Notes: generated by a model not told the origin, from the letters alone. A DNA stretch of 64,000 nt from Phytopseudomonas seleniipraecipitans (GCF_900102335.1 NZ_FNBM01000003.1:228995-292994), one strand, 5' to 3'; counted from the stretch's first letter, positions 46,458 through 58,643 are shown. Numbers and translations: made by a program.

Positions 46458-46458
<1 letters not shown>
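45886..46458 (-). CDS. pilN: Type IV pilus assembly protein PilN
   Basis: A 190-residue bitopic protein. The cytoplasmic N-terminus INLLPWREQ is the conserved PilM-binding motif; TM at ~25-42; coiled coil and periplasmic domain follow. It overlaps pilO by 4 bp and shares one base with the stop of pilM. Confidence 0.97.
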
Positions 46459-47549
<1,091 letters not shown>

Positions 47550-47628
47550 TTACGGACGATTTATGTTTTTCCACATTAAATAGCAGGCTTGACAGAAGCG
47601 CAAATGGCTCCCCGGCAGAAAAAGCGCT

Positions 47629-47634
47629 TATAAT
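47629..47634 (+). promoter_or_regulatory. Candidate -10 box of the ponA promoter
   Basis: A perfect TATAAT lies 72 bases before the ponA start in the 184-bp divergent gap with pilM. No good -35 stands at 16-18 bases (GGCTCC); a TTGACA is present but 34 bases upstream, too far to pair with it. Confidence 0.4.
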
Positions 47635-47706
47635 GTGATCAGTTTTTGCCTTTTCGCATTGCCTTCCGCTTAACTCATTCTTTTATCTGGAAATTCAAAA
47701 ATCTTG

Positions 47707-50142
47707 ATGCGTTTGCTGAAGTTTTTCTGCTGGTCCGTTATCGCTGTTTTTTGTGCGCTGTTACTCAGCGTCAGCGGTGCCTTCCTCTATCTGAGCCCGA
47801 CGCTACCCTCCGTCGATGCCCTACGCAGCATAGAGCTACAGATTCCTCTGCGCGTCTACAGCAGCGATGGAAAGCTGATTGCCGAATTCGGAGAAATGCG
47901 CCGCTCGCCCATCGCATTTGCCGATATTCCGCCCGACTTCACCAGCGCACTGCTTGCCGCAGAGGACGACAACTTCGCAAACCATTATGGCGTTGATCTT
48001 ACAAGCCTGATGCGCGCTGCCACGCAATTATTGAAAACGGGACAAATTCAGTCAGGCGGCAGCACCATCACCATGCAGGTGGCGAAGAACTTTTTCCTCA
48101 CGAGCGAACGCAGCTTTTCCCGCAAGATCACTGAAATACTCCTGGCCCTGCAGATCGAGCGCGAACTCAGCAAGAACGAAATTCTCGAGCTGTACGTCAA
48201 CAAGATCTATCTGGGCCACCGGGCATACGGCATCGAAGCTGCCGCCCAAGTCTATTACGGCAAATCCATCCGAGACTTGAGCCTCTCCCAGCTTGCGACG
48301 ATAGCCGGTCTTCCCAAGGCACCTTCGGCTTTCAATCCGCTGACCAACGCCCCCCGCGCCAAAGAGCGCCGTGACTGGATCCTTGGTCGTATGTATCGAC
48401 TGGGTCGCATCGACCAGGCGCGCTACGAAACGGCGTTAGCCGAGCCTGTCGATGCTAGCTACCACGTACAGACGCCTGAAGTGCCGGCCCCTTACGTGGC
48501 GGAAATGGCACGTGCCGAGATGGTCGGACGCTATGGCGGCGACGCGTACACCCAGGGTTTCAACGTCACCACCACGGTGCCAAGCGACCTGCAGCTGATG
48601 GCCAGTAAGGCACTGCGCGATGGTTTGATCGACTACGACCAGCGCCACGGCTATCGCGGACCGGAAAGCCGGCTGCCGGGCATGACGCGCGAAACCTGGC
48701 AGACCGAGCTGAGCAAACAAGGGCCGCGCGGCGGGCTGGACCCCGCCATCGTCACCCAGGTCGAGAAGAGCGGCATTCTGGTGCTGACGCGTAGCGGCTC
48801 CGAGGAGGCGGTTTCGTGGGATAGCATGAAATGGGCGCGCCCCTTCCTCAACACCAACAGCCTGGGACCACGGCCGCAGCAACCTGCCGACGTGGTTCAG
48901 ATCGGTGACCTGATTCGCGTGCAGCGTCAGGATGATCAGAGCCTGCGCTTCGTGCAGCTGCCCAGCGCCCAGAGCGCGCTGGTGTCACTCGACCCACAGA
49001 ACGGTGCGATCCGCGCGCTGGTTGGCGGATTCTCCTTCGAGCAGAGCAACTACAACCGCGCCATCCAGGCCAAACGCCAGCCAGGCTCAAGCTTCAAGCC
49101 GTTTATCTACAGCGCCGCGCTGGACAATGGCTACACGGCGTCGAGCTTGTTGAATGATGCGCCCATCGTGTTCGTCGATGATTACATGGATCAGGTTTGG
49201 CGCCCGAAGAACGACAACAACACCTTCCTCGGCCCGATCCGCCTGCGTGAAGCACTCTACAAGTCACGCAACCTGGTATCGATTCGCCTGTTGCAGGCTA
49301 TGGGCATCGAACCGACGCTCAACTACATCGAACGCTTCGGTTTCAATCGCCAGGACCTGCCCCGCAACCTGTCTCTGGCGCTTGGCACCGCCAACCTCAC
49401 GCCCATGGAGATCGCCACTGGCTGGACGGCATTTGCCAACGGCGGCCACAAGGTTCAGCCCTATCTGATTCAGCGCATCGACAACCGCCACGGCGACCCG
49501 CTGTTTATTGCCAACCCGCCGACCGTGCCGGATGCTGCCTTGTCGGAGGTGCCGCCGCCAGTCAACGAAGAAGGCGTGATGAACCCCGAGGAAGCCAAGC
49601 CGGAACAACTGCCGGAGGCACCAGAACCGGCAGCTGCCGAACGCATTCTGGATGAGCGCACCGCCTACATCATGACCAGCATGCTGCAGGACGTGATCAA
49701 GCGCGGTACCGGCCGCCGCGCCATGGCCCTGGGGCGAACCGACCTTGCGGGCAAGACCGGCACCACCAACGAATCGAAAGACAGCTGGTTCTCCGGTTAC
49801 AACGCCGATTACGTGACCACGGTGTGGGCCGGGTTCGACCAACCGGAAAGCCTCGGCCGCAACGAGTACGGCGGCACTGTGGCGCTGCCCATCTGGATGA
49901 GTTACATGGGCGCTGCGCTCAAGGACAAACCCAACCATGCGCCAGCCGAGCCCGAGGGCATCCTCACCCTGCGCGTCGACCCACACAGTGGTCGCGCCGC
50001 CTCGCCAGGGACGCCGGATGCATACTTCGAGCTGTTCAAGAGCGAAGACTCACCGCCGCCGATGAGCGAATTCGACCCTGGCATGGGCGCACCTGGCAGT
50101 CCGCTGCCTGCCGACGAGGCCGCTCCGATCGATCTGTTCTGA
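47707..50142 (+). CDS. ponA: Penicillin-binding protein 1A
   Basis: An 811-residue bifunctional peptidoglycan synthase. N-terminal TM (WSVIAVFCALLLSVSGAF), glycosyltransferase domain with catalytic Glu86 in AAEDDNFANHYG, an OB-like insert, and a transpeptidase with SSFK (PGSSFKPF), SRN (KSRNLVS) and KTGTTNE motifs. ATG at 47707; a TTG directly before it (47704) is an alternative. Divergent from pilM as in other pseudomonads. Confidence 0.97.
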   Translation: MRLLKFFCWSVIAVFCALLLSVSGAFLYLSPTLPSVDALRSIELQIPLRVYSSDGKLIAEFGEMRRSPIAFADIPPDFTSALLAAEDDNFANHYGVDLTSLMRAATQLLKTGQIQSGGSTITMQVAKNFFLTSERSFSRKITEILLALQIERELSKNEILELYVNKIYLGHRAYGIEAAAQVYYGKSIRDLSLSQLATIAGLPKAPSAFNPLTNAPRAKERRDWILGRMYRLGRIDQARYETALAEPVDASYHVQTPEVPAPYVAEMARAEMVGRYGGDAYTQGFNVTTTVPSDLQLMASKALRDGLIDYDQRHGYRGPESRLPGMTRETWQTELSKQGPRGGLDPAIVTQVEKSGILVLTRSGSEEAVSWDSMKWARPFLNTNSLGPRPQQPADVVQIGDLIRVQRQDDQSLRFVQLPSAQSALVSLDPQNGAIRALVGGFSFEQSNYNRAIQAKRQPGSSFKPFIYSAALDNGYTASSLLNDAPIVFVDDYMDQVWRPKNDNNTFLGPIRLREALYKSRNLVSIRLLQAMGIEPTLNYIERFGFNRQDLPRNLSLALGTANLTPMEIATGWTAFANGGHKVQPYLIQRIDNRHGDPLFIANPPTVPDAALSEVPPPVNEEGVMNPEEAKPEQLPEAPEPAAAERILDERTAYIMTSMLQDVIKRGTGRRAMALGRTDLAGKTGTTNESKDSWFSGYNADYVTTVWAGFDQPESLGRNEYGGTVALPIWMSYMGAALKDKPNHAPAEPEGILTLRVDPHSGRAASPGTPDAYFELFKSEDSPPPMSEFDPGMGAPGSPLPADEAAPIDLF

Positions 50143-50313
50143 CGCGAGCGCCTGCCGCTGCGAGCCCTACGCGCGCTCGCAGCGGCCTCTTTCCGAACCA
50201 GACCGCGCTGAGCTGACGCTTCACAGCCCTGCGATTGGCAAGCCAGCAGTCGCCGAGCGCTTGAGAAGCTGCCGACGAAGCTGACAGCAGACTTACCAGC
50301 AAAGTGCAGACGT

Positions 50314-50341
50314 AAAAAAACCCGCCGAGGCGGGTTTTTTT
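50314..50341. terminator. Bidirectional rho-independent terminator (ponA / maeB)
   Basis: A-tract of seven, CCCGCC-GA-GGCGGG stem and T-tract of seven; symmetrical, so it can end transcripts from both convergent genes. It lies 18 bp past the maeB stop and 171 bp past the ponA stop. Confidence 0.93.
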
Positions 50342-50359
50342 GTCTTCAGCTGATATCGA

Positions 50360-51628
50360 TCAGCCGTTGAACACGTCGTTGACCGACTGCAGCGGGTAGT
50401 GCTTCGGATACGGCAGAGTCGCCACACCACTCTCGATGGCGGCCTTGGCCACAGCATCGCACACCACGTTGATCAGACGAGCATCCATCGGCTTCGGAAT
50501 GATGTACTCACGACCGAACGACAGCGCGATGCCGCCGTAGGCGTCGCAGACTTCCTGAGGCACCGGCAGCTTGGCCAGCTCGCGCAGGGCGTTGGCAGCG
50601 GCGATCTTCATCTCTTCGTTGATGCGGGTGGCACGAACGTCCAGCGCACCGCGGAAGATGAACGGGAAGCCTAGTACGTTGTTGACCTGGTTCGGGTAGT
50701 CGGAACGACCGGTTGCCATGATCACGTCATCGCGGGTGGCGTGAGCCAGTTCCGGGGAGATTTCCGGGTCCGGGTTCGAGCAGGCGAATACGATCGGGTT
50801 CGGTGCCATCAGCTTGAGGCCTTCGGCGCTCAGCAGATCCGGGCCGGACAGACCGACGAACACGTCGGCGCCGGTCAGCGCGTCATCGAGGGTGCGCTTG
50901 GTGGTTTCGGTGGCGAATACCGCCTTGTACTGATTCAGGTCGTCGCGGCCGGCGTGGATCACGCCCTTGCGGTCGATCATGAAGATGTTCTCGACCTTGG
51001 CGCCCATGCTCACCAGCAGTTTCATGCAGGAGATGGCGGCAGCGCCGGCGCCCAGGCAGACGATCTTGGCGTCAGGCAGAGTCTTGCCGGCGATTTCCAG
51101 GGCGTTGAGCATGCCGGCTGCGGTGACGATCGCGGTGCCGTGCTGGTCATCGTGGAAAACCGGGATGTCGCACTGCTCGATCAGGGCGCGCTCGATCTCG
51201 AAGCACTCGGGTGCCTTGATGTCTTCCAGGTTGATGCCACCGAAGGTGATGGAGATGCGCTTGACGGTGTCGATGAAGGCCTGCGGGCTTTCAGCATCGA
51301 CTTCGATGTCGAACACGTCGACGCCGGCGAAACGCTTGAACAGCACGCCCTTGCCTTCCATGACCGGCTTGGAAGCCAGCGGGCCGAGATTGCCCAGGCC
51401 GAGGATCGCGGTGCCGTCGGAAATGACTGCTACCAGGTTGCCTTTACCGGTGTAGCGGTAGGCGAGCTCCGGATCGCGAGCGATCTCGCGCACTGGCTCG
51501 GCAACACCCGGGCTGTAAGCCAGAGACAAGTCACGGGCAGTGGCGGTGGGCTTGGTGAGCTCGACGCTCAACTTACCCGGACGGGGCTTCTCATGGTATT
51601 CGAGAGCGGCAGTTTTCAGATCAGACAT
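50360..51628 (-). CDS. maeB: Malic enzyme (NADP-type, short form)
   Basis: A 422-residue malate dehydrogenase (oxaloacetate-decarboxylating). It has the malic N-domain ([15 protein letters not shown]), [11 protein letters not shown] metal-binding segment and [16 protein letters not shown]-binding segment. It lacks the C-terminal phosphotransacetylase-like domain of the longer enterobacterial MaeB, which is normal for the short form. The ATG at 51628 (MSDLKTAAL) is the family start. Confidence 0.94.
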   Translation of the reverse strand: MSDLKTAALEYHEKPRPGKLSVELTKPTATARDLSLAYSPGVAEPVREIARDPELAYRYTGKGNLVAVISDGTAILGLGNLGPLASKPVMEGKGVLFKRFAGVDVFDIEVDAESPQAFIDTVKRISITFGGINLEDIKAPECFEIERALIEQCDIPVFHDDQHGTAIVTAAGMLNALEIAGKTLPDAKIVCLGAGAAAISCMKLLVSMGAKVENIFMIDRKGVIHAGRDDLNQYKAVFATETTKRTLDDALTGADVFVGLSGPDLLSAEGLKLMAPNPIVFACSNPDPEISPELAHATRDDVIMATGRSDYPNQVNNVLGFPFIFRGALDVRATRINEEMKIAAANALRELAKLPVPQEVCDAYGGIALSFGREYIIPKPMDARLINVVCDAVAKAAIESGVATLPYPKHYPLQSVNDVFNG

Positions 51629-51730
51629 AGTGGCATTTCCGCTTTTTTGGGCTATTGACTGGCAGGCGGCCGAGGATACGCAAAGTGCAGGGGCCTGCAC
51701 AAGACTATGCAGTCAGCCTGCAAACGTGCC

Positions 51731-53170
51731 TCAGCGAACCGTCTTGAACCAATCACCTGGGCGAGGCTCGCCCTGTGGATAAAGATTATTGAGCAGGCGC
51801 AGGCTGCCTTCTGCGTCCCCGGACAGCCCGCTTTTGGCAGCCAGCGACTTGACCGTCTGGCCCTGGCCTACACGCACCAGTTGCAATCGCAATGGCTCGG
51901 CCAGCTTGCGCTCGGCGGCCTGCAAAGGCCGAAAGCTGCTGATCGCCGCGATGAACTGCGCATCGTCTTCAGCACGCACTGCACGGCCTTTCACCGCACC
52001 AACGAACAGGAACGCCTTGCCGCCTTTGAGGATAGCCGCCACACGGCGCGGCGTGTTGCCGTCGATCAGCCCCATATGGCCCTGCAAGCCGGCCTGTTGC
52101 AGCGGCCTCTCGTCGCGCAGACGATTGCCACCGATACGTTGACGCAACAGCGTGGCGGCGTCGAGTTGGCGTGGATTGTCTTCCAGGGTCATGGCGACAA
52201 ACACCTGTTCATCAGCCGAATGACCGATCAACACCTCAGGTTGATTGACGATGCTCCAGCCCTTGGCGAAGGCCAGGGTGAAGTCGAGGTCACGGTGATA
52301 GAAACGCTCGCCGCGCCGAATGCCGCTCTGCGCCGAATCGCCATAGGGCAGGTTCTGCAAACGCTGCAGGAATACGCCGCGGTTGACCTCCTGCTGGCCG
52401 GCTACCAAGGCCCGCGCGGGGCCGATCACCTGCTGCAGCCGACGGTCGTTGTCCGGGTGAGTATCGAACAGCCCGTGATAGCCGGCTGCAGGTGGCTGCT
52501 CGCCTCGTTTGGTAGCCTGATCACGGGCGAAATCCTCCTGCAGCTTGAGCACCTTGACCACTTCGATCATCGCCTGTGGATCGTAACCGCCGCGTGCCAG
52601 GTACTGCGCGCCCAGCCCGTCGGCCTCAAGCTCCATGTCACGGCCATAGCCGCGCACGAACGCGGTGCCCAGTGCTCCCGTTACATCTGCCGCCGCGCCC
52701 ACACCGGTGCCCATTGCCACAGCCTGACCAAGGATGCTCCAAGCCGTCGACTGGCTCTGCTGGCGCACCCCATGACGGGCCGTTACGTGGCCGACTTCAT
52801 GCCCCAGCACGGCGGCCAGCTCGGCTTCCGAACCCAGGTAGGCGAGCAGACCCCGGTGTATATAGATGTAGCCGCCTGGCAGCGCGAAGGCGTTGATGTC
52901 CGGGCTGTCGATCACCGTGAAACGATAATCCAGCTGGCCTCGATGGCTGTGCCGGGCCACCCGCTCGCCCACACTCTGCACATAAGCCTGCAACGCCTCG
53001 TCGGCATAGCGCGGGTATTGTTGAAGGATCTGCTGGTGGGCATCACGGCCGAGCGTCAGCTCCTGCGCCTCGCTCATCATCACAAAGTCGTTGCGTCCAG
53101 TGGCGGGATTCACTGCACAGCCCACCAGCGTGGCCGACATCGACATCAGCAACAGCATGCGCAACGTCAT
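51731..53170 (-). CDS. M48-family periplasmic zinc metalloprotease, lipoprotein (BepA/LoiP-like)
   Basis: A 479-residue protease with lipobox LVGC (Cys18), HEVGH zinc motif at 124-128 and a downstream EADGLGAQ third-ligand motif. The C-terminal part (RVGQGQTVKSLAAKSGL) resembles a LysM-like glycan-binding region. Probably an outer-membrane quality-control protease. It overlaps the nuclease gene by 4 bp. Confidence 0.9.
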   Translation of the reverse strand: MTLRMLLLMSMSATLVGCAVNPATGRNDFVMMSEAQELTLGRDAHQQILQQYPRYADEALQAYVQSVGERVARHSHRGQLDYRFTVIDSPDINAFALPGGYIYIHRGLLAYLGSEAELAAVLGHEVGHVTARHGVRQQSQSTAWSILGQAVAMGTGVGAAADVTGALGTAFVRGYGRDMELEADGLGAQYLARGGYDPQAMIEVVKVLKLQEDFARDQATKRGEQPPAAGYHGLFDTHPDNDRRLQQVIGPARALVAGQQEVNRGVFLQRLQNLPYGDSAQSGIRRGERFYHRDLDFTLAFAKGWSIVNQPEVLIGHSADEQVFVAMTLEDNPRQLDAATLLRQRIGGNRLRDERPLQQAGLQGHMGLIDGNTPRRVAAILKGGKAFLFVGAVKGRAVRAEDDAQFIAAISSFRPLQAAERKLAEPLRLQLVRVGQGQTVKSLAAKSGLSGDAEGSLRLLNNLYPQGEPRPGDWFKTVR

Positions 53171-53964
53171 CGCAACACCTCCAACATGGCGCTGTGAGTC
53201 AACGGCAGCATCCAGCGCGCCTGACCGGCTTTCAGCTTGCCCTGGCGGGAGCGGTCCGTCATCCAGCCCCGCGCTTCGATTCGCTTGCCCTGCAAGTCGC
53301 GCAGCAGAGATGGCTCGAAGGTGTCCAGCACCTGCGGGGCAATCCGCAACACCACCGAGCTGCCCATTTCTATCCAGACACCGCCCCGATTATGCTCCAC
53401 GCGCTGCACCTGGTCCTGGAGCAGCACAAAGCCGCCGCTTCGTATCGCCTTGGCAGACAGAGGCCGCTCCTGCGCCCAGAGCCCGACTCGCTTGGCGCGG
53501 GCCGCGCTCTCCGCTTCTCGGTGGCACCCGACCAGGGCGCTATTCGGCGCAACCGCAACCATTCGGCCGAGCCCTTCGGCCAGCATCTGCGCTTCAAGAT
53601 TATTGCCCGCGGCGTCGTAAAGATGTGCCAGGGTACGACCGTAACGGTCCCGCCTTTGCGCGCCCTGCTTTACCCCGACACCACCGCCATTGGCGTTCAC
53701 CAGTTGCAGCAAACGCTTGCGCGCGGCCTCGGCGAAAGGTTCCGCCGTACGCCCTTGGCGTGCCAGCTCAGGCGTGTCGATGCCAATCAACCTGACGCTA
53801 CGGCCGTCGACCAGGCGCACGGTATCGCCGTCCACCACCCGCTGCACTTTGATCTGCGGCAGCTTGCCCGGCGATGGGCAGAAAGCCTGCGCCGGCAGGC
53901 AAACCATAGAAACGAAAAAGGCGCCCACGAGGGACGCCTTCTTCAGTAGCGCGAAAACAGCCAT
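53167..53964 (-). CDS. Thermonuclease-family (SNase-like) exported protein
   Basis: A 265-residue protein with signal peptide (residues ~1-25, AQA before FC) and a staphylococcal nuclease-like domain: VVDGDTVRL, VRLIGIDTPE and DRYGRTLAHL supply the calcium and catalytic residues. The C-terminal ~100 residues are an extra OB-like domain (VWIEMGSSVVLRI). The ATG at 53964 begins the signal peptide; the frame is open further upstream. Probably co-transcribed with rpmE. Confidence 0.88.
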   Translation of the reverse strand: MAVFALLKKASLVGAFFVSMVCLPAQAFCPSPGKLPQIKVQRVVDGDTVRLVDGRSVRLIGIDTPELARQGRTAEPFAEAARKRLLQLVNANGGGVGVKQGAQRRDRYGRTLAHLYDAAGNNLEAQMLAEGLGRMVAVAPNSALVGCHREAESAARAKRVGLWAQERPLSAKAIRSGGFVLLQDQVQRVEHNRGGVWIEMGSSVVLRIAPQVLDTFEPSLLRDLQGKRIEARGWMTDRSRQGKLKAGQARWMLPLTHSAMLEVLR

Positions 53965-53990
53965 GTGGGCTTTCTTCGCTGCTCGGCCGC

Positions 53991-54203
53991 TTACTTGGCG
54001 CCGAACACACCGAAACGCTGCTTGAAGCGGTCGATACGGCCGCCAGCGTCCAGAACCTTCTGCTTGCCGGTGTAGAACGGGTGGCACTCGGAGCACACGT
54101 CCAGGCTCAGCGGCTTGGCCAGGGTGGAGCGAGTCTTGATGACGTTACCGCAGCTGCAGGTAGCGTCGATGGCAACGTATTCCGGATGGATATCGGCTTT
54201 CAT
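53991..54203 (-). CDS. rpmE: 50S ribosomal protein L31
   Basis: A 70-residue ribosomal protein of the zinc-binding (C+) type with Cys16, Cys18, Cys37 and Cys40. GAGGAAAC precedes the ATG by 6 bases. Confidence 0.97.
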   Translation of the reverse strand: MKADIHPEYVAIDATCSCGNVIKTRSTLAKPLSLDVCSECHPFYTGKQKVLDAGGRIDRFKQRFGVFGAK

Positions 54204-54527
54204 GATTGTTTCCTCAGGTCTTGTGCCGCCACCAGACTGGATGCCCGGTACCGCACGTAGGTTGGCCGCGGATCATACCAGAGCGCGACAATGATGCAAC
54301 TCGGCTGCGGCTACCGGCCGTCGCACGCGTGCAGGCCAGGCAGGTCGTTGAAAAACGTCACCGAGGCAGTCAGCGCAATACCGAGGGCGGCCCCGCAAGT
54401 AGGCGAGAAAGCGGAGTTTACGGTTGTAAATGAGCATTTTTTTGCCTGCTTTTAACGCAGCGATGGCAACGTAGGTAGTTTTCCAAGGGCCTGCTAATAT
54501 CGCGCCTCGCCTGCCTGGAGCCTTTGC
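54204..54527. other. 324-bp divergent intergenic region (rpmE / priA)
   Basis: It should contain both promoters. I see a run TGAGCATTTTTTTGCC and a CTAATAT close to priA, but no convincing promoter pair, repeat or RNA gene. Short frames here are shadows. Confidence 0.4.
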
Positions 54528-56747
54528 GTGCCCGACGCCATCCTGCGACTCGCCCTGCCCTCGCCACTGCGCCGCCTGTTCGACTACCTCGCCCCCGAAG
54601 GCGTGTCGGCCCGGGATCTGCAGCCCGGCGCGCGGCTGCGCGTGCCGTTCGGCCGCCGCGAGATGATCGGCGTGCTGGTCGAAGTCAGCGATCACAGTGA
54701 CGTCCCGGCCGACAAACTCAAGCCTGCCCTGCAACTGCTCGACCTGCAGGCGCCCATGCCGCCAGCGCTGCTGCGCCTGTGCCAGTGGACCGCACAGTAC
54801 TACCAGCACAGCCTTGGCGACACGCTCAGTTGGGCACTGCCGGTGCTGCTGCGCCAGGGCGAGCCGGCCGAAGCCCGTCAGGAGCGTTTCTGGCTGATTG
54901 CCAAGGACGCGCATCTGGATGACCCGCGCCTGGCCCGCGCGCCGCGCCAACGCGATGCGCTGAAAACCATCGCCCAGCACCCCCATGGGGTTGCTCACCA
55001 ATTGCTCAGCCAGCTGCAGATCAACCGCGACAGCCTGCAACTGCTGCAGGAGAAAGGCCTGGTGCGTGTGGAAGTGCGCCGCCTGAGCAGCCCCGAGCGC
55101 CACGCCAGCTGGCTGGCCCAACCGGAGTTGCCGCTAAATGCCGAACAGCGCGCGGCAACCGAGGCGATTCGCGCAGGCTTCGGCAGTTTCAATGCCTTCC
55201 TGCTCGCCGGGGTGACTGGCAGCGGCAAGACCGAGGTCTATCTGCAACTGATCCGCGAGACGCTGGAGGCTGGCAAGCAGGCGCTGGTGCTGATCCCCGA
55301 GATCAACCTCGGCCCGCAGACCCTGGCGCGCTTCGAGCGCCGCTTCAATGCACGCATCGCCCTGCTGCACTCGGCAGTCAACGACCGCGAGCGCCTGGAC
55401 GCCTGGCTGGCAGCGCGCGACGGCGAGGCCGACATCATCATCGGCACCCGTTCCGCACTGTTCACACCGATGAAGCGCCCTGGGCTGATCATCATCGACG
55501 AGGAACACGACGCGTCCTATAAACAGCAGGAGGGCCTGCGCTACCACGCCCGCGACCTGGCCGTGGTGCGCGCCCACCAGGAAAACGTGCCGATCGTGCT
55601 GGGCTCGGCAACGCCCTCACTGGAAAGCCTGCACAACGCCCACAGCGGCCGTTACGCGATGCTGCGCATGAACCAGCGCGCTGGCGGCGCGCATCCGCCG
55701 CGTTTCCTGCGCCTCGATATCAAGAGCCGACCACTGGATGCCGGCATGTCACCACCGCTGCAGCAGGCCATCACCCAGACCCTGGCCGCCGGCCAGCAGG
55801 TGCTGGTGTTTCTCAACCGCCGCGGTTTCGCACCGACCCTGCTGTGCCACGAATGCGGCTGGCTATCGGAATGCCCGCGCTGCGATGCGCGGATGACCGT
55901 ACACCAGCGCAGCCGCGAGCTGCGCTGCCACCATTGCGGCCACGCCGAACGCCAGCCGAGCAACTGCCCGAGCTGCAACAATGTCGACCTGCGCCCGGTT
56001 GGCGCTGGCACCGAGCGCGCTGAAGAACGCCTGGAGATTCTCTTTCCCGATGTGCCGGTGCTGCGCGTGGACCGCGACAGCACCTCGCGCAAGGAAGCCA
56101 TGACCACGCTGTTCAACACCGTACAGCGTGGCGAGCCGTGCATCCTGGTCGGCACCCAGATGCTCGCCAAAGGGCACCATTTTCCGCGAGTCACCTTGGT
56201 GGCGATCCTCGATGCCGACGGCGGGCTATTCTCCGCCGACTTCCGCGCCAGCGAGCGCATGGCTCAGTTGATCGTCCAAGTGGCCGGCCGGGCCGGACGC
56301 GCGGAGGAGCCGGGCAAGGTGATCATCCAGAGCCACCTGGCCGACCACCCGTTGCTGGTGCAACTGACCGAGCAGGGTTATTTCGCATTTGCCGACCAGG
56401 CACTCAGCGAACGCCGCGCCGCTGGCCTGCCGCCGTTCTGTCACCTGGCCTTGCTGCGCGCCGAAGCGCACAAGCCGGGCCAGGCCGAGGGGTTCCTCGA
56501 TGAAGCCTGCAACGAAGCAGAGCAACTGCTCGGCGAGCTGAACCTGAGCGGTATCGAGCTGCTGGGCCCGGTGCCCGCGCCGATGGAGCGCCGCGCCGGC
56601 CGCTATCGCGCCCAGCTATTACTGCAAGGCAACGCGCGCGCGCCTCTGCACAAGCTGCTCGCGCACTGGCTACTGATGCTCGAGAACCTGCCGAGCGGAC
56701 GCGCCGTGCGTTGGTCGCTGGATGTCGACCCGATCGATCTTTTCTGA
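54528..56747 (+). CDS. priA: Primosomal protein N' (replication restart helicase PriA)
   Basis: A 739-residue superfamily 2 helicase. N-terminal DNA-binding domain, Walker A GVTGSGKTE, DEEH box (IIIDEEHD), zinc-binding Cys cluster (CHECGW, CPRC, CHHCG, CPSC) and helicase C domain with QVAGRAGRAE. It loads the replisome at stalled forks. Starts with GTG at 54528 following TGGAG. Confidence 0.97.
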   Translation: MPDAILRLALPSPLRRLFDYLAPEGVSARDLQPGARLRVPFGRREMIGVLVEVSDHSDVPADKLKPALQLLDLQAPMPPALLRLCQWTAQYYQHSLGDTLSWALPVLLRQGEPAEARQERFWLIAKDAHLDDPRLARAPRQRDALKTIAQHPHGVAHQLLSQLQINRDSLQLLQEKGLVRVEVRRLSSPERHASWLAQPELPLNAEQRAATEAIRAGFGSFNAFLLAGVTGSGKTEVYLQLIRETLEAGKQALVLIPEINLGPQTLARFERRFNARIALLHSAVNDRERLDAWLAARDGEADIIIGTRSALFTPMKRPGLIIIDEEHDASYKQQEGLRYHARDLAVVRAHQENVPIVLGSATPSLESLHNAHSGRYAMLRMNQRAGGAHPPRFLRLDIKSRPLDAGMSPPLQQAITQTLAAGQQVLVFLNRRGFAPTLLCHECGWLSECPRCDARMTVHQRSRELRCHHCGHAERQPSNCPSCNNVDLRPVGAGTERAEERLEILFPDVPVLRVDRDSTSRKEAMTTLFNTVQRGEPCILVGTQMLAKGHHFPRVTLVAILDADGGLFSADFRASERMAQLIVQVAGRAGRAEEPGKVIIQSHLADHPLLVQLTEQGYFAFADQALSERRAAGLPPFCHLALLRAEAHKPGQAEGFLDEACNEAEQLLGELNLSGIELLGPVPAPMERRAGRYRAQLLLQGNARAPLHKLLAHWLLMLENLPSGRAVRWSLDVDPIDLF

Positions 56748-56879
56748 GCAGCGGTACTCGCCGTCGAAACACCCCGCAGCCGTTATGGCTTGAAGCGGCG
56801 CCCTTGCCCCGTCGATAATGCGGGGTTTTCAACCCACGCTTTCGAGCGGCGCCGCGTCTCGCGGCCGAACGAGCAGACC

Positions 56880-58643
56880 ATGAAAGACAGTATTCGCCAC
56901 CTGATCCAGCAAGCCCTGACCCGCCTGACCGCCGAAGGCGTGCTGCCCGAAGGCCTGAGCCCGACGATCCAGGTGGAGAACACCAAGGACAAGACCCACG
57001 GCGATTTCGCCAGCAACATCGCCATGATGCTGGCCAAGCCGGCAGCAATGAAGCCACGCGACATCGCGCAGAAGCTGATTGACGCCCTGCCTGCCGACCC
57101 GCAGATCAGCAAGGTCGAGATCGCCGGCCCAGGCTTCCTCAACTTCTTCCAGAACAGCGACGCCCTGGCCGAGCGCCTGGAAGCGGCGCTGGCCGACCAG
57201 CACTTGGGCGCGCGCAAGAACGGCGCAGCCGAACGGGTGGTCGTCGATCTGTCCTCGCCGAACCTGGCCAAGGAAATGCACGTCGGCCACCTGCGCTCGA
57301 CCATCATCGGCGACGCAGTGGCACGGGTGCTGGAGTTTCTCGGCGACGAGGTAATCCGCCAGAACCACGTGGGCGACTGGGGCACCCAATTCGGCATGCT
57401 GCTGGCGTTCATGGAAGAGAACCCGGCCGCCGCGGAAAGCGAGCTGGCTGACCTGGAAGGCTTCTACCGCGCCGCCAAAAAGCGCTTCGACGACTCCGCC
57501 GAGTTCGCCGAGCGCGCACGCGCCCTGGTCGTCCAGCTGCAGGCCGGCGAGCCGGAATGCATGCGCCTGTGGCATCGTTTCAACAGCATCTCCCTGAGCC
57601 ACTGCCAGAAGGCCTACGACCGCCTGGGCGTGAAGCTGACGCCAGCCGACGTCAAGGGTGAGAGCGCCTACAACGCAGAGCTGCCGGGTGTGATCGAAGC
57701 CCTGCGCGAGAAGGGCCTGCTGACCGAAGACAACGGTGCGCAATGCGTCTTCCTCGACGACTACAAGAACGCCGAAGGCAACCCGCTGCCGGTGATCGTG
57801 CAGAAGGCCGGCGGCGGCTACCTGTACTCGACCACCGACCTGGCAGCCATGCGCTATCGCAGCCAGGTGCTTAAAGCCGACCGCGCCCTGTACTTCGTCG
57901 ACCAGCGCCAGGCCCTGCACTTCCAGATGGCCTTTGAAGTGGCACGCCGTGCGGGCTTCGTGCACGAGGGCATGCAGCTCGAACACATGGGCTTCGGCAC
58001 CATGAACGGTGCCGATGGCCGCCCGTTCAAGACCCGAGACGGCGGCACGGTGAAGCTCATCGACCTGCTCGACGAAGCCGAAGTGCGCGCTTACGAGCTG
58101 GTCAAGGAACGCAACGACCAGCGTGCCGCCAAGGGTGAGACGCCGTTCGACGAAGCCGAACTGCGTGAGATTGGCCGGATCGTGGGCATTGCCTCGGTGA
58201 AATACGCCGACCTGTCCAAGCACCGCACCAGCGACTACAGCTTCAACTTCGAGCTGATGCTCAGCTTCGAGGGCAATACAGCCCCCTACCTGCTATACGC
58301 TTACACCCGCACGGCAAGCATCTTCCGCAAGCTGGGCAAGGGCATCGACGAGATCGATGGCCACATCGAACTTCATGCACCTCAGGAAATCGAACTGGCC
58401 GGCAAGCTCGCGCAGTTCGGCGAAGTGCTCGGCAGCGTCGCCGACAAGGGCACGCCGCATCTGCTCTGCGCTTACCTGTATGACGTCGCCGGGCTGTTCT
58501 CCAGCTTCTACGAGCACTGCCCGGTACTCAGCGCTGAAGACGAAACAACCCGCACCAGCCGCCTGCGGCTCGCCGCGCTGACCGGCCGTACCCTCAAGCA
58601 AGGCCTGCAACTGCTTGGCCTGGAAACCCTGGAGCGCATGTAA
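56880..58643 (+). CDS. argS: Arginyl-tRNA synthetase
   Basis: A 587-residue class I synthetase. The HIGH motif appears as HVGHLRST, the N-terminal Add-1 domain ([15 protein letters not shown]) and C-terminal DALR anticodon domain ([11 protein letters not shown]) are complete. The ATG at 56880 is the family start; an open frame upstream is not conserved. It precedes the SPOR gene with no gap. Confidence 0.97.
   Translation: MKDSIRHLIQQALTRLTAEGVLPEGLSPTIQVENTKDKTHGDFASNIAMMLAKPAAMKPRDIAQKLIDALPADPQISKVEIAGPGFLNFFQNSDALAERLEAALADQHLGARKNGAAERVVVDLSSPNLAKEMHVGHLRSTIIGDAVARVLEFLGDEVIRQNHVGDWGTQFGMLLAFMEENPAAAESELADLEGFYRAAKKRFDDSAEFAERARALVVQLQAGEPECMRLWHRFNSISLSHCQKAYDRLGVKLTPADVKGESAYNAELPGVIEALREKGLLTEDNGAQCVFLDDYKNAEGNPLPVIVQKAGGGYLYSTTDLAAMRYRSQVLKADRALYFVDQRQALHFQMAFEVARRAGFVHEGMQLEHMGFGTMNGADGRPFKTRDGGTVKLIDLLDEAEVRAYELVKERNDQRAAKGETPFDEAELREIGRIVGIASVKYADLSKHRTSDYSFNFELMLSFEGNTAPYLLYAYTRTASIFRKLGKGIDEIDGHIELHAPQEIELAGKLAQFGEVLGSVADKGTPHLLCAYLYDVAGLFSSFYEHCPVLSAEDETTRTSRLRLAALTGRTLKQGLQLLGLETLERM

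Noticed and set aside
47590..47634. TTGACA and TATAAT as one promoter pair for ponA
   Set aside because: The boxes are 34 bases apart, far beyond the 15-19 allowed; only the -10 is kept as a candidate.
56829..58223. 464-codon open frame on the minus strand
   Set aside because: Antisense shadow of argS.
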